A DNA stretch of 64,000 nucleotides, from positions 999,904 to 1,063,903 of the forward strand of contig NZ_LT985196.1 of the NCBI RefSeq assembly GCF_900289115.1, read 5' to 3'. Positions 16,925 through 26,933 of the stretch are shown one piece after another (the first letter of the stretch is position 1; each line of letters begins with the position of its first letter). A model generated the notes under the pieces. The model did no database searches and had not been told where the DNA came from. It was given only the letters and a program-made list of their open reading frames with translations. The DNA is from Janibacter massiliensis (GTDB lineage Bacteria > Actinomycetota > Actinomycetes > Actinomycetales > Dermatophilaceae). The position numbers were made by a program, and so were the translations under genes.

Positions 16925-17791
16925 TCAGGGTAGGGGAGCGGGCTGCACCGGGGCGAGCGTGGGTCGCTTCGGCGTGCGCCCGTCGCCGGAGGAGCGGCCC
17001 GTGACGCGCCGCTGGACCCACGGCGCGACATGGGTGCGGACCCACGCGCCGTGCTCGCGCAGCTCGTCGATCCGACGGCCGGCCGTCGGTGCGTCCGGGC
17101 GGGTCAGCCACGCCTCGTCGACACCCTCGACGCCGAGCGCCTGCGCCGCCGCGTGCGCGACCCGGCGGTGGCCCTCGGTCGTGAGGTGGATACGGTCCTC
17201 CGCCCACTGCGACCAGCCCCGCAGCGCGGCGAGCTGCCACAGGTTGAGGACGTGGCAGCCGTGCCGCTGGGCGATGCTGAAGAGGTTGGCCGTGTGGATG
17301 CCGTGCCGACCGCGCAGCGAGGACAGCAGGCCGGCCTCGGCCGGGTCTGCGGGGGTGGCGAGCAGGACGTCCGCACCGGTGGCCCGGATCCGCTCCACGG
17401 CGGACTCCAGCCGGGCGGCGAGCGCGTCGAGGTCGACCTTGGGGCGCAGGATGTCGTTGCCGCCGCCGACCATCGAGACCAGGTCGGGGGAGAGCTCGAG
17501 CGCCGCGTCGAGCTGCTGCCCGACGATGTCGTCGAGCTTCCTGCCGCGGACGGCGAGGTTGGCGTAGCCGAAGTCGACCCCGGCGGCCGCGGCGCGGGCC
17601 GACAGGTGCCCGGCGAGGACGTCCGCCCACCCCCGGTAGGCGTCACCGGAGGGGTCGCTCGGGTCGAGGTCGCTCATGCCCTCGGTGAACGAGTCCCCGA
17701 TCGCGACGTACCGCTGCCACGTCCGGTGCGGCTCGGTCGTCGTCGGGGTGCTCGCGTCAGGGATGTGGGCGGGGGTGGTCGGGTCGGTCAC
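16925..17791 (-). CDS. SGNH/GDSL-family hydrolase (cytoplasmic esterase)
   Basis: 288 residues from a GTG that overlaps the ung stop by GTGA. Catalytic blocks are clear: [11 protein letters not shown] (Ser, block I), NLAVRG (block II), [10 protein letters not shown] (block III) and [14 protein letters not shown] (Asp and His, block V). The C-terminal 60 residues are basic and lack known motifs. There is no signal peptide. Esterase or lipase activity is family knowledge; natural substrate unknown. Coupled to ung, the last gene of a two-gene minus-strand unit. Confidence 0.85.
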   Translation of the reverse strand: MTDPTTPAHIPDASTPTTTEPHRTWQRYVAIGDSFTEGMSDLDPSDPSGDAYRGWADVLAGHLSARAAAAGVDFGYANLAVRGRKLDDIVGQQLDAALELSPDLVSMVGGGNDILRPKVDLDALAARLESAVERIRATGADVLLATPADPAEAGLLSSLRGRHGIHTANLFSIAQRHGCHVLNLWQLAALRGWSQWAEDRIHLTTEGHRRVAHAAAQALGVEGVDEAWLTRPDAPTAGRRIDELREHGAWVRTHVAPWVQRRVTGRSSGDGRTPKRPTLAPVQPAPLP

Positions 17792-18465
17792 GGCAGGCTC
17801 CAGTCGATCGGGTCGGCGCCCTGCTGGACGAGGAGGGCGTTGGCGCGCGAGAAGGGCTTGGAGCCGAAGAAGCCCGAGCGGGCCGACAGCGGCGAGGGGT
17901 GCGCGCTCTCGATGGCGGGGACCTCGCCGAGCCGTGGGCGCAGCGAGCGGGCGCCACGACCCCACAGGATCGCCACGAGCGGCCCGCCGCGCTCCGCGAG
18001 CACCTCGATGGCGCGGTCGGTGACCGCCTCCCAGCCGATGCCCTGGTGGCTCGCCGGGGCACCCGGGCGCACGGTGAGGACGCGGTTGAGCAGCATGACC
18101 CCCTGCTGCGCCCACGGGGTGAGGTCGCCGTTCGTCGGGGCGGGGACGCCCACGTCGTCGACGAGCTCGCGGAAGATGTTGCGCAGGCTCGGCGGCAGGG
18201 GACGGACGTCGGGCGCGACGGCGAACGACAGCCCGATCGGGTGGCCGGGCGTGGGGTAGGGGTCCTGCCCGACGACGAGGACGCGCACCGACTCCAGGGG
18301 GATGGTGAACGCCCGCAGGACCTTCTCGCCGGCCGGGAGGTAGCCGCGACCGGCGGCGATCTCGGCGCGCAGGAAGTCCCCCGCGCGCGCGATGTCCTCG
18401 GCCACCGGGTCGAGCGCCTGCGCCCACCCGGGGTCGACGATCTCGGCGAGCGGGCGGGGCTTCAC
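17788..18465 (-). CDS. ung: Uracil-DNA glycosylase (family 1)
   Basis: 225 residues. Removes uracil from DNA as the first step of base excision repair. The water-activating motif [10 protein letters not shown] (Asp68), the LLLN-like segment [11 protein letters not shown] with Asn, and the HPSPLSA loop near the C-terminus are all present. Length is normal. GTG start lies 7 nt after TAACGT on the minus strand, with no SD. The stop overlaps the SGNH hydrolase gene. Confidence 0.95.
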   Translation of the reverse strand: MKPRPLAEIVDPGWAQALDPVAEDIARAGDFLRAEIAAGRGYLPAGEKVLRAFTIPLESVRVLVVGQDPYPTPGHPIGLSFAVAPDVRPLPPSLRNIFRELVDDVGVPAPTNGDLTPWAQQGVMLLNRVLTVRPGAPASHQGIGWEAVTDRAIEVLAERGGPLVAILWGRGARSLRPRLGEVPAIESAHPSPLSARSGFFGSKPFSRANALLVQQGADPIDWSLP

Positions 18466-18472
18466 GACGCCG

Positions 18473-18478
18473 ACGTTA
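18473..18478 (-). promoter_or_regulatory. -10 hexamer TAACGT (minus), leaderless ung
   Basis: TAACGT on the minus strand, 7 nt before the GTG of ung; identical hexamer and spacing to the pdxH promoter at 50341. Confidence 0.5.
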
Positions 18479-18491
18479 CCGGCGGGACGGC

Positions 18492-18527
18492 GACGGGCCC
18501 GTCACCGGGAGCGGTGACGGGCCCGTC
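18492..18527 (-). terminator. Terminator of the three-helix-bundle gene
   Basis: Perfect 15-bp stem GACGGGCCCGTCACC with its complement and a 6-nt loop, between the stop at 18568 and the start of ung. Each arm is itself largely palindromic (GACGGGCCCGTC). Confidence 0.75.
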
Positions 18528-18567
18528 GGCGCGGCCTGCCGTGGGGCAGGTGCGTGGTGCCGGTGCC

Positions 18568-18789
18568 TCAGACGAGGTCGGCGAGGATCTGCTTGGCCGC
18601 GTGCTCGATGAGCCCGGCCTTGAACTCGGGGTGCTGGTTGCCCGGCTCGATGACGGCGCGGGCCTCGTGGACCGCGGCCTGGATCGTGTCGATCGGGAGG
18701 ATGCCGGCGTAGCGGGCGGCCAGGTCCTCGGTGATGTGGTCGACGACGTGCTCGAAGGCGATGGGGGACAGGACGGGGGATGCGCTCAT
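18568..18789 (-). CDS. Three-helix-bundle dimerization-domain protein (ArsC-associated)
   Basis: 73 residues, almost entirely helical, with the segment EHVVDHITEDLAARYAGILP followed by HEARAVIEPGNQHPEF and IEHAAKQILADL. I recognise the small three-helix-bundle domain that in actinobacteria is found either alone or fused to the N-terminus of low-molecular-weight phosphatase-type arsenate reductases. Here it is a separate gene just downstream of arsC on the same strand, 89 bp away. AAAGGAG before the ATG gives a good SD. Own operator-like repeats lie upstream and a strong terminator downstream, so it may be expressed apart from the ars operon. Confidence 0.7.
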   Translation of the reverse strand: MSASPVLSPIAFEHVVDHITEDLAARYAGILPIDTIQAAVHEARAVIEPGNQHPEFKAGLIEHAAKQILADLV

Positions 18790-18803
18790 GGTCGTGCTCC
18801 TTT

Positions 18804-18860
18804 GTTCAAGGTGAACAGTAGGTTAACAAAAGGTGAAGCGCAAACTGTTCCCTGGTTAAC
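18804..18860. promoter_or_regulatory. Operator-like cluster upstream of three-helix gene
   Basis: An AT-rich 57-bp stretch, unusual in this genome, containing GTTCAAGGTGAAC (GTTCA-N3-TGAAC, 18804-18816), two copies of the palindrome GTTAAC (18822, 18855) and direct repeats of AGGTGAA. It covers the promoter region between arsC and the three-helix-bundle gene. Confidence 0.45.
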
Positions 18861-18878
18861 GCGGGTAGGTGCGGGAGT

Positions 18879-19319
18879 TCACCCGCGGGGCTCGACCCCG
18901 AGCTCGGCGAGCAAGCCGCGGACCCGGGCGTCGATGTCGTCGCGGATCAGGTCCATGCGCTCCGAGCCTTCGATGCCGCGCAACGACGGCTCGTCCGTGT
19001 CCCAGCGCTCGACCGCCCGGAGCGAGGTCTCGTCGATGCCCGCGTCCGCCAGCTGGGCCTTGGACCCGAGGATCACGACCCGGTCCGCCCGGGCGGCCAG
19101 ATCGGCGTCGATCCCCTTGGGGTGCTCGCCCTCGACCGAGGCGCCCAGCGCGGCCAGCGAGGTCGCGGACTCGGGGTTGACCCGCCCGTCGAGCTTCGGC
19201 TTCGTCCCCGCCGAGACGACCTCGACGGCGTCTCCGGCGTGCAGCCGCGCCAGGGAGGCGGCCATCTGGGACTTGCCCTGGTTGGACTGGCAGACGAAGA
19301 CGACGGTGGGGCGGTTCAC
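18879..19319 (-). CDS. arsC: Arsenate-mycothiol transferase type ArsC
   Basis: 146 residues, low-molecular-weight protein tyrosine phosphatase fold. The P-loop reads [14 protein letters not shown]: nucleophilic Cys followed by five residues and Lys where phosphatases have Arg; this CX5K form is typical of corynebacterial arsenate-mycothiol transferases. The [14 protein letters not shown] segment supplies the acid Asp. It joins arsenate to mycothiol so that mycoredoxin can reduce it to arsenite. GTG overlaps the acr3 stop by GTGA. Last gene of arsI-acr3-arsC. The dimerization domain that some homologues carry at the N-terminus is encoded separately downstream. Confidence 0.85.
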   Translation of the reverse strand: MNRPTVVFVCQSNQGKSQMAASLARLHAGDAVEVVSAGTKPKLDGRVNPESATSLAALGASVEGEHPKGIDADLAARADRVVILGSKAQLADAGIDETSLRAVERWDTDEPSLRGIEGSERMDLIRDDIDARVRGLLAELGVEPRG

Positions 19320-20401
19320 GAGGTGATCCTCTCGGGGGTGGTGTCGGGGAAGAAGCGTCGGCGGAGGCCGAGGCTGACGTACACGAGGGCCACGAGGACG
19401 GGGACCTCGATGAGGGGGCCGACGACGCCGGCGAGCGCCTCGCCGGAGGTGACCCCGAAGGTCGCGATCGCGACGGCGATGGCGAGCTCGAAGTTGTTGC
19501 CGGCCGCGGTGAAGGCGAGCGTCGTCGTCCGCTCGTACCCCAGGCCGATCGCCCGTCCGAGGGCGAATCCGCCGCCCCACATCAGGGCGAAGTAGGCCAG
19601 GAGGGGGAGGGCGATCCGTGCGACGTCGAGGGGTCGGGAGGTGATCTGGTCCCCCTGGAGAGCGAACAGCAGGACGATGGTGAAGAGCAGCCCGATGAGC
19701 GCCCACGGGGAGATCCGGGGCAGGAAGGTGTCCTCGTACCAACGCCGGCCCTTCGTCGCCTCGCCGATGCGGCGCGAGAGGTAGCCCGCGAGCAGCGGCA
19801 CCCCGAGGAACACCAGGACGCTCACCGCGATGTCCCAGAAGGAGATCGCCAGGTGGGACTGCTCGAGGCCGAGCCAGCCGGGGAGGACCTCGAGGTAGAA
19901 CCACCCGAGCCCGGCGAAGGCGAGGATCTGGAACACGGAGTTCAGTGCGACGAGCACGGCCGCCGCCTCGCGGTCGCCGCAGGCGAGGTCGTTCCAGATG
20001 ATGACCATCGCGATGCAGCGGGCGAGCCCGACGATGATCAGGCCGGTGCGGTACTGCGGCAGGTCGGGCAGGAAGAGCCACGCGAGAGCGAACATCAGCG
20101 CCGGGCCGAGCACCCAGTTGAGGACGAGGCTGGCGAGCATCATCCGCCGGTCGCCGGTGACGGTCCCGAGGCGGTCGTAGCGGACCTTCGCCAGCGGCGG
20201 GTACATCATCACGAGCAGGCCGATGGCGATCGGCAGCGAGATGCCGTGGAGGTCGACCGCCTCGAGCGCGGGGGCCAGGCTCGGGACGAGGCGGCCCAGG
20301 AGGAGCCCGGCGACCATCGCGACGCCGATCCACACGGGCAGGAAGCGATCGAGCATCGACAGCCGGGCTGCGACCGGCGCGGACGGGGTGGCCGCGCTCA
20401 T
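19316..20401 (-). CDS. arsB/acr3: ACR3-family arsenite efflux permease
   Basis: 361 residues with about ten membrane helices. The motif [19 protein letters not shown] contains the conserved Cys of ACR3 that is needed for arsenite transport, and [28 protein letters not shown] sequence (residues near 290-312, ending NNFELAIAV) is the other hallmark. [11 protein letters not shown] is the typical cytosolic loop. Exports arsenite using the proton gradient. ATG overlaps the arsI stop by ATGA, and its own stop overlaps arsC, so the three genes form one tightly coupled operon. Confidence 0.95.
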   Translation of the reverse strand: MSAATPSAPVAARLSMLDRFLPVWIGVAMVAGLLLGRLVPSLAPALEAVDLHGISLPIAIGLLVMMYPPLAKVRYDRLGTVTGDRRMMLASLVLNWVLGPALMFALAWLFLPDLPQYRTGLIIVGLARCIAMVIIWNDLACGDREAAAVLVALNSVFQILAFAGLGWFYLEVLPGWLGLEQSHLAISFWDIAVSVLVFLGVPLLAGYLSRRIGEATKGRRWYEDTFLPRISPWALIGLLFTIVLLFALQGDQITSRPLDVARIALPLLAYFALMWGGGFALGRAIGLGYERTTTLAFTAAGNNFELAIAVAIATFGVTSGEALAGVVGPLIEVPVLVALVYVSLGLRRRFFPDTTPERITS

Positions 20402-20865
20402 CGCTGCGCCGCCTGGGTGCAGCACGCGCTCTGCCCGCTCGGGGCGAGGGGGATCTGGCTGGCCGGCGGGCTCGCATCTGCCGGGTCGTCGTCGGTGACG
20501 ACGTAGACCTCCCACGGCGCGCCGGCGGGGTCGTGGACCCAGACCTTGTCCTGGCGGGCGTAGCAGCAGGTCGTGTCGTTCTCGTCGAACGTCGCGAGGC
20601 CGGCGGCGGTGAGACGCTCGCGGTGGGCGTCGACCGCGACGGCGTCGGTGACCTCGATGCCGAGGTGGTTGAGCGCTCCCGCGGCGCCGGAGCCGCGGTG
20701 CTCGGCCGGCTGCTCGATGAGCACGAGCTTCAGCGCCGGGTCCTCGACGACGAAGTTCGCGTACCCCGGGCGCCGCTTGTGCGGCTCGACGCCGAGCAGG
20801 GTGGAGTAGAAGGTGATCGAGGCCTCGAGGTCCGAGACGTCGATCGCCAGCTGGATGCGGGACAT
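20398..20865 (-). CDS. arsI: ArsI/CadI-family C-As lyase / metal resistance dioxygenase
   Basis: 155 residues, vicinal-oxygen-chelate fold: [20 protein letters not shown] opens the first module and NHLGIEVTD the second, each giving one metal-ligand. The vicinal Cys pair in [12 protein letters not shown] matches the trivalent-organoarsenical site of ArsI, an iron-dependent dioxygenase that cleaves the C-As bond; a second Cys pair near the C-terminus (SACCTQ) may bind metalloid. CadI (cadmium-induced protein) is the alternative label. GGAGG 5 nt before the ATG. First gene of the ars operon, divergent from arsR. Confidence 0.85.
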   Translation of the reverse strand: MSRIQLAIDVSDLEASITFYSTLLGVEPHKRRPGYANFVVEDPALKLVLIEQPAEHRGSGAAGALNHLGIEVTDAVAVDAHRERLTAAGLATFDENDTTCCYARQDKVWVHDPAGAPWEVYVVTDDDPADASPPASQIPLAPSGQSACCTQAAQR

Positions 20866-20876
20866 GAGTCCTCCAT

Positions 20877-20926
20877 ATCGATGTCGTTCGATGTAAATCG
20901 TCCCGGCCACATCGACATGTGTCAAT
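20877..20926. promoter_or_regulatory. Two ArsR-type operators between arsI and arsR
   Basis: Inverted repeats ATCGA-N6-TCGAT (20877-20892) and ATCGACA-TG-TGTCAAT (20911-20926) fill the 81-bp divergent gap; the gap is also framed by CCATAT and ATATGG. Spacing and symmetry fit an ArsR/SmtB dimer on each side, repressing both directions. On the minus strand TTGACA overlaps the second site. Confidence 0.6.
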
Positions 20927-20946
20927 ATGGCGTGGAGGTGATGACG

Positions 20947-21285
20947 ATGACCGACGTGGCCGCCCCTGACGCGCTGTGCTGCATCCGACCGGGGAGCGCA
21001 CCCCTGGCTCGGTCGGACGCCGACGCGCTCGCGGCGACGCTCAAGGCGGTCGCCGACCCCGTCCGGCTCCAGATCATCTCCGCCCTGCGGTGTGCCGACG
21101 GGATGAGCCTGTGCGCGTGCGACATCGCCCCGGCCCTCGACGTCTCCCAGCCGACGATGAGCCACCATCTCAAGATCCTCACCGAGGCGGGCATCCTCAC
21201 CCGCGAGCGCAAGGGCTCGTGGGCCTGGTTCACCCTCGTGCCCGCCCGGCTCGAGGAGATCGCCGCCGCGCTGCGGGTCGACTGA
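20947..21285 (+). CDS. arsR: ArsR-family arsenical-responsive repressor
   Basis: 112 residues, winged helix. KAVADPVRLQIISALR opens the domain, the alpha-3 metal-binding motif reads SLCACDIAPALD (Cys-Ala-Cys as in arsenite-sensing ArsR), and SQPTMSHHLKILTEAG is the recognition helix. An additional Cys pair lies at the N-terminus (ALCCIRPG). Binds operator DNA until arsenite or antimonite releases it. ATG at 20947 is preferred to ATG 20941 or GTG 20938 because GGAGG lies 8 nt before it. nagA follows after 18 bp. Confidence 0.9.
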   Translation: MTDVAAPDALCCIRPGSAPLARSDADALAATLKAVADPVRLQIISALRCADGMSLCACDIAPALDVSQPTMSHHLKILTEAGILTRERKGSWAWFTLVPARLEEIAAALRVD

Positions 21286-21303
21286 GGTGGGGAGGGCCGG
21301 GTC

Positions 21304-22185
21304 GTGATCGACCTTCACGGCCACGGCGGGCTCGGCGTCACGTTCGACCGCCCCGACCCGGACGGGATCCGGCGCGCGGCCGGGTTCCACCGCGAGGCAG
21401 GGGTCGACCGGCTCCTCGCGAGCGTCGTCTCCCTGCCCGCCGATCGGCTCGCCCCGCAGGTCTCGCTCCTGGCGGGCCTCGTCGACGAGGGCGTCGTCGA
21501 CGGCATCCACCTCGAGGGGCCGTGGCTCGCGCCGGGGCGGGGCGGTGCCCATGACGCGACAACGCTGCGCGACCCGTCGCCCGCCGAGGTCGACGCGGTG
21601 CTCGAGGCCGGACGGGGTCACCTGCGGATGGTCACGCTCGCGCCGGAACGGCCCGGCGCGTTCGAGGCGATCCGCCGGTTCGTCGACGCCGGGGTCGTCG
21701 TCGCGCTCGGCCACACCGACGCCGGTCCCGACGACGTCCGCGCGGCGATCGACGCCGGCGCCACCCACGTCACCCACCTGTTCAACGCGATGCCGCCCTG
21801 GCGCCACCGCGATCCCGGGCCGGTGCCCGTCCTCCTCGCGGCGGCGGCCCGTGGCGAGGTGACGCTCGAGCTCATCGCCGACGGGGTCCACCTGGCCGAC
21901 GAGACCGTGATGGCGGTGCTCGACCTCGTCGGACCGGACGCGATCGTGCTCGTCTCCGACGCGGCGGGCGGCACCGGACTCGGTGACGGCGAGCACACGC
22001 TCGGCGGGGTGCGCACGCGCGTGCGCGACGGCGTCTCGCGGGTCGTCCGTCCCGACGGCGCCGATGGTCCGATCGCCGGCGGATGCCGCGCGCTCCCGCA
22101 GATCGCCGCGCGGCTCGAGCCGCTGCTGGGTGCCGAGGTCGTACGCGTGATGAGCGTGGCGACCCCTGCGCGGGTCCTCGGTTAG
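21304..22185 (+). CDS. nagA: N-acetylglucosamine-6-phosphate deacetylase, short form
   Basis: 293 residues. Amidohydrolase barrel motifs are intact: DLHGHGGLGVTFD at the very start, HLEGPWLAPGRGGAHD, ALGHTDAG, THVTHLFNAMPPW and VLVSDAAGGTGLG with the catalytic Asp. Removes acetate from GlcNAc-6-P in amino sugar recycling. It lacks the N-terminal beta-sandwich of about 50-60 residues that precedes the HGHGG motif in typical NagA (about 380 residues), and no in-frame upstream coding is visible because arsR ends 18 bp before. Either a compact variant or an N-terminal truncation. The stop codon overlaps the -10 element of the next gene. Confidence 0.85.
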   Translation: MIDLHGHGGLGVTFDRPDPDGIRRAAGFHREAGVDRLLASVVSLPADRLAPQVSLLAGLVDEGVVDGIHLEGPWLAPGRGGAHDATTLRDPSPAEVDAVLEAGRGHLRMVTLAPERPGAFEAIRRFVDAGVVVALGHTDAGPDDVRAAIDAGATHVTHLFNAMPPWRHRDPGPVPVLLAAAARGEVTLELIADGVHLADETVMAVLDLVGPDAIVLVSDAAGGTGLGDGEHTLGGVRTRVRDGVSRVVRPDGADGPIAGGCRALPQIAARLEPLLGAEVVRVMSVATPARVLG

Positions 22186-22188
22186 CGT
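22183..22188 (+). promoter_or_regulatory. -10 hexamer TAGCGT, leaderless HAD gene
   Basis: TAGCGT includes the nagA stop codon and ends 7 nt before the ATG at 22196. No SD. Confidence 0.5.
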
Positions 22189-22195
22189 CGCGGTC

Positions 22196-22855
22196 ATGCC
22201 GACGCCCCGCTGGTCCACCGTCGTCCTCGACTTCGACGGCACCATCGCCGACACGACCGAGCTCATCGTCGAGGCGTTCCAGCACGCGACGACGCAGGTC
22301 CTCGGGTTCGCCGAGCCGCCCGAGGTCATCCGCCGTGGGATCGGCCGGACCCTGCCCGACCGCATGGGCGACCTCGCCCCCGACCGGATCGACGAGCTCA
22401 CCGCGGCGTACGTCCCGCGGATCGAGCAGCTCCTGGCGACGCGACTGGCGGCCTGCCCCGGTGTCGACGACGTCGTCCGCGAACTCGCCACGCACGGCGT
22501 CTCCTGCGGCGTCGCGACGTCCCGCCGCCGTGCGCAGGCCGCGCCCGCCCTCGCGCGCCTGGGACTTGCGGACGCCCTGCCCGTCGTCATCGGCCTCGAG
22601 GACTGCGAGCGCCACAAGCCCCATGCCGAGCCGATCGAGCGGGCACTCGCCGCGCTCGGTCGCGCCGGTGCGCCGGCCGGGTCGGTCGTCTACGTCGGGG
22701 ACGCCGTCGTCGACGTCGAGGCGAGCCGGGCCGCGGGCGTCGACTCGATCGCCGTCACGTGGGGCGCGGGGGAGCGGGCCGCCCTCGAGGCCGCCGCCCC
22801 CGACCACCTCGTGACGACGGCCGACGAGCTGCGAGAGCTGCTCCTCCCCCGCTGA
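22196..22855 (+). CDS. HAD-superfamily phosphatase (phosphoglycolate-phosphatase-like)
   Basis: 219 residues. Motif I DFDGTIADT (nucleophile Asp and acid/base Asp), motif II ATSRRR with Ser in place of Thr, motif III Lys in CERHKPHAEPIERAL, motif IV YVGDAVVDVEASRAAG. The alpha-helical cap inserted after motif I marks HAD subclass I, as in Gph/PpaX. Substrate cannot be read from sequence. Followed by palindromic repeat copy 1. Confidence 0.85.
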   Translation: MPTPRWSTVVLDFDGTIADTTELIVEAFQHATTQVLGFAEPPEVIRRGIGRTLPDRMGDLAPDRIDELTAAYVPRIEQLLATRLAACPGVDDVVRELATHGVSCGVATSRRRAQAAPALARLGLADALPVVIGLEDCERHKPHAEPIERALAALGRAGAPAGSVVYVGDAVVDVEASRAAGVDSIAVTWGAGERAALEAAAPDHLVTTADELRELLLPR

Positions 22856-22873
22856 CCCCCTCCCAATATTCCT

Positions 22874-22943
22874 GCAATTGCGCGCGCAATTGCCATCTGC
22901 GCGCGAAATATCGCGCGCGGATGGCAGTTGCGCGCGCAAATGC
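22874..22943. repeat. Palindromic intergenic repeat, copy 1
   Basis: Three modules in 70 bp: a perfect 20-bp palindrome GCAATTGCGCGCGCAATTGC (22874-22893); a 13-bp stem (CATCTGCGCGCGA with its near complement) around the loop AATA (22894-22923); a near-perfect 20-bp palindrome GCAGTTGCGCGCGCAAATGC (22924-22943). CCCTCCC before and GGGAGGG after can close an outer stem. Related copies lie at 44333, 45653 and 46812. Confidence 0.9.
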
Positions 22944-22960
22944 GAGCCGGGAGGGGCACC

Positions 22961-22966
22961 TATGCT
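22961..22966 (+). promoter_or_regulatory. -10 hexamer TATGCT, leaderless decarboxylase gene
   Basis: TATGCT ends 6 nt before the GTG at 22973. No SD. The start codon choice for the decarboxylase rests on this. Confidence 0.5.
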
Positions 22967-22972
22967 CCCTGC

Positions 22973-24325
22973 GTGCACGGCATGAGCGACGCCTCGATCG
23001 AGGCACTGGGCAAGCTGGTCCTCGACTACGCCGAGGAGCGGCTCAAGCTCGACCCGGTGCCGCTGGACTACACGCTCACGTCGGACCAGCTGTTCGACCG
23101 CGTGGGGAACACCATCACCGAGGACGGCCTCGGCGGCGACCGGGCGATGGACATCTTCGCCGAGGTCCTCGCGCCCGCCTGCCTGTCGATCGACCACCCG
23201 CGCTACCTGTCGTTCGTCCCGTGCGCGCCCAGCGAGGCGGCGGCGATGTTCGACCTCGTCGTCGGGGCGAGCTCGATCTACGCCGGGTCGTGGCTCGAGG
23301 GGTCGGGCGCCGTCTTCGCCGAGAACCAGGCCCTGCGGTGGATCGCCGACCTCGTCGGCCTGCCGCGAGAGGCCGGAGGCGTCTTCGTCCCCGGAGGCAC
23401 GATCGGCAACCTCTCCGCGCTCGTCGCCGCCCGGCACCGCGCGCGGCGGACCGCCGCCGACGGTGCCCGGCCGTTCCGCATCGCCGCGACGACCGGGGCG
23501 CACTCGTCGATCAAGTCCGCCTGCGACGTCATGGACGCCGAGTTCGTCGGCGTCGAGGCGGACGAGCGCGGCCGGCTCACGGGGCCAGCGCTCGAGGCGG
23601 TCCTGCGTGAGCACGGACCGGAGTCCTTCATCGCCGTCGTCGCCACGGCCGGAACGACGAACTTCGGGATCATCGACGACCTCACGGGGGTCGCCGAGGT
23701 CTGCGAGCGGTACGGCCTGTGGTTCCACGTGGACGGCGCCTACGGCGGCGCCGCTCTCGCCGCGCCGAGCGTCCGGCACCTCTTCGCAGGGGTCGAACGC
23801 GCCGACTCGTTCATCGTCGACCCGCACAAGTGGCTCTTCGCGCCGTTCGACTGCTGCGCGCTGCTCTACCGATCGCCCGCGGACGCTCGCGCCGCGCACA
23901 CCCAGAAGGCGAGCTACCTCGACGTCCTCACCGAGGCACCGGAGTGGAACCCGACCGACTACTCGGTCGGCCTGACCCGCCGGGCGCGCGGCCTGCCGCT
24001 GTGGTTCTCCCTCGCGACGAACGGGTCGAAGGCGTACACGGCCGCCGTCGAGCGGACCCTCGAGGTCGCGCGGTTCGCGATCGAGGAGATCCGCTCGCGC
24101 CCCTACCTCGAGCTGGCCCACGACCCGCAGCTGTCGGTCGTCGTCTTCCGCCGGCTGGGCTGGTCCGCGGAGGACTACCGCCGCTGGTCGGACCACCTGC
24201 TCGAGATGGAGACGGCCTTCGTCGTGCCGACCTCCCACGACGGGGAGACGCTCGCCCGGTTCGCCATCGTCAACCCGCAGACGACCGAGGACGACATCCG
24301 GACGATCCTCGACACGATGGCCTGA
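22973..24325 (+). CDS. PLP-dependent (aromatic-L-amino-acid/glutamate-type) decarboxylase
   Basis: 450 residues, group II decarboxylase fold. HPRYLSFVPCAPSEAAAMFD is the substrate-site start, FVPGGTIGNLSALVAAR binds PLP phosphate, HSSIKSAC stacks on the cofactor, VDGAYGGAAL supplies the PLP-nitrogen Asp, and SFIVDPHKWLFAPFDC carries the Schiff-base Lys. Converts an amino acid to an amine with loss of CO2; whether the substrate is aromatic, diaminobutyrate or another acid is not visible. GTG 22973 preferred over ATG 22982. Alone, downstream of repeat copy 1. Confidence 0.9.
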   Translation: MHGMSDASIEALGKLVLDYAEERLKLDPVPLDYTLTSDQLFDRVGNTITEDGLGGDRAMDIFAEVLAPACLSIDHPRYLSFVPCAPSEAAAMFDLVVGASSIYAGSWLEGSGAVFAENQALRWIADLVGLPREAGGVFVPGGTIGNLSALVAARHRARRTAADGARPFRIAATTGAHSSIKSACDVMDAEFVGVEADERGRLTGPALEAVLREHGPESFIAVVATAGTTNFGIIDDLTGVAEVCERYGLWFHVDGAYGGAALAAPSVRHLFAGVERADSFIVDPHKWLFAPFDCCALLYRSPADARAAHTQKASYLDVLTEAPEWNPTDYSVGLTRRARGLPLWFSLATNGSKAYTAAVERTLEVARFAIEEIRSRPYLELAHDPQLSVVVFRRLGWSAEDYRRWSDHLLEMETAFVVPTSHDGETLARFAIVNPQTTEDDIRTILDTMA

Positions 24326-24396
24326 CGGCGCCCAGCCGAGCGGATGACACGCCTCATCCGTCCCTTCCGTCACGGGCGTCCCCGCTGCCCCGCGGC

Positions 24397-24428
24397 GAAT
24401 GACACGGCTGTCATTCCGGTCGTACAGT
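24397..24428 (+). promoter_or_regulatory. Promoter of DUF3263 gene with inverted repeat
   Basis: GAATGACA-CGGC-TGTCATTC (24397-24416) is a perfect 8-bp inverted repeat ending 6 bp before the -10-like TACAGT (24423-24428), so it covers the -35 region. A weaker related repeat GGATGA-N6-TCATCC lies at 24342-24359. Confidence 0.45.
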
Positions 24429-24490
24429 GGGGGTCAGCCCGTCGGGCGCGCCGCGCCCGTCCACCCGCCCGTCACGCCAGGAGCCGCCGA

Positions 24491-24787
24491 ATGCCTGCAG
24501 CCGCCGACCTCGCCGCTGGCGTCGACCGCGAGCGCGAAGGCCTGTCCGAGCGCGACCTCAAGGTCCTCGAGTTCGAGCGCCACTGGTGGAAGTACGACGG
24601 CTCGAAGGAGCAGGCGATCAAGGAGCTGTTCGGGATGAGCAGCACCCGCTACTACCAGGTGCTCAACGGCCTGCTCGACGACCCGCGCGCCCTCGCGACC
24701 GACCCGCTGCTGGTGAAGCGGCTGCGACGGCTGCGCGCCCAGCGCCAGCGCTCCCGCAGCGCGCGCCGCTTCGGCGTCGACGGCTGA
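24491..24787 (+). CDS. DUF3263 protein (helix-turn-helix-like)
   Basis: 98 residues from MPAAAD, with CAGGAG 7 nt upstream. The DUF3263 core is [32 protein letters not shown] then [18 protein letters not shown], a small helical DNA-binding-like domain confined to actinobacteria, here followed by a very basic tail (residues 75-95). Function is not established; often encoded just before groEL or a LytR_C protein. Here groEL follows after 230 bp that contain both CIRCE elements. Confidence 0.85.
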   Translation: MPAAADLAAGVDREREGLSERDLKVLEFERHWWKYDGSKEQAIKELFGMSSTRYYQVLNGLLDDPRALATDPLLVKRLRRLRAQRQRSRSARRFGVDG

Positions 24788-24840
24788 CTCGGCCTCGGCA
24801 GCGCCCCCGCCGTCGGCTCCTCCGCGCCCGCCCGAGGCGT

Positions 24841-24866
24841 TTGCACTCGGTGGGGCCGAGTGCCAA
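24841..24866. promoter_or_regulatory. CIRCE element 1 (HrcA operator)
   Basis: TTGCACTC-N9-GAGTGCCAA, a near-perfect match to the CIRCE consensus TTAGCACTC-N9-GAGTGCTAA, upstream of groEL. A -10-like CAATAT overlaps its right end (24863-24868). Confidence 0.9.
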
Positions 24867-24874
24867 TATGACGC

Positions 24875-24901
24875 TTAGCACTCTCCCCGAGAGAGTGACA
24901 G
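24875..24901. promoter_or_regulatory. CIRCE element 2 (HrcA operator)
   Basis: TTAGCACTC-N9-GAGTGACAG: left half perfect, right half with mismatches at the end. It would begin near the transcription start and be part of the groEL 5' UTR. Confidence 0.9.
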
Positions 24902-24921
24902 CAATCCTGATCGGCCGGTGA

Positions 24922-26772
<1,851 letters not shown>

Positions 26773-26780
26773 TGGCGTGA

Positions 26781-26816
26781 CTAACGGCCCCACCCCGTGC
26801 AGGGTGGGGCCGTTAG
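26781..26816 (+). terminator. groEL terminator
   Basis: Perfect 15-bp stem CTAACGGCCCCACCC with its complement around a 6-nt loop, ending TTAGTCGT. Located just after the duplicated groEL end. Confidence 0.85.
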
Positions 26817-26933
26817 TCGTACCGAGGGCATGACAGGTGGCACACGCCGCTGTCGGGGCGAGCCCGTAGGTTGTCCATGGCGCGGCCTGCAGGGGGGTCG
26901 CGCCACCCACCACCTCAGGGAAGGCACCAGCTG

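Noticed and set aside
18879..19319. Lys in place of Arg in the ArsC P-loop as an inactivating change
   Set aside because: CX5K is the usual form in corynebacterial-type arsenate-mycothiol transferases, so it is a family trait.
22874..22943. CRISPR array
   Set aside because: The repeat modules are adjacent palindromes without spacers of constant length, and no cas genes are present.
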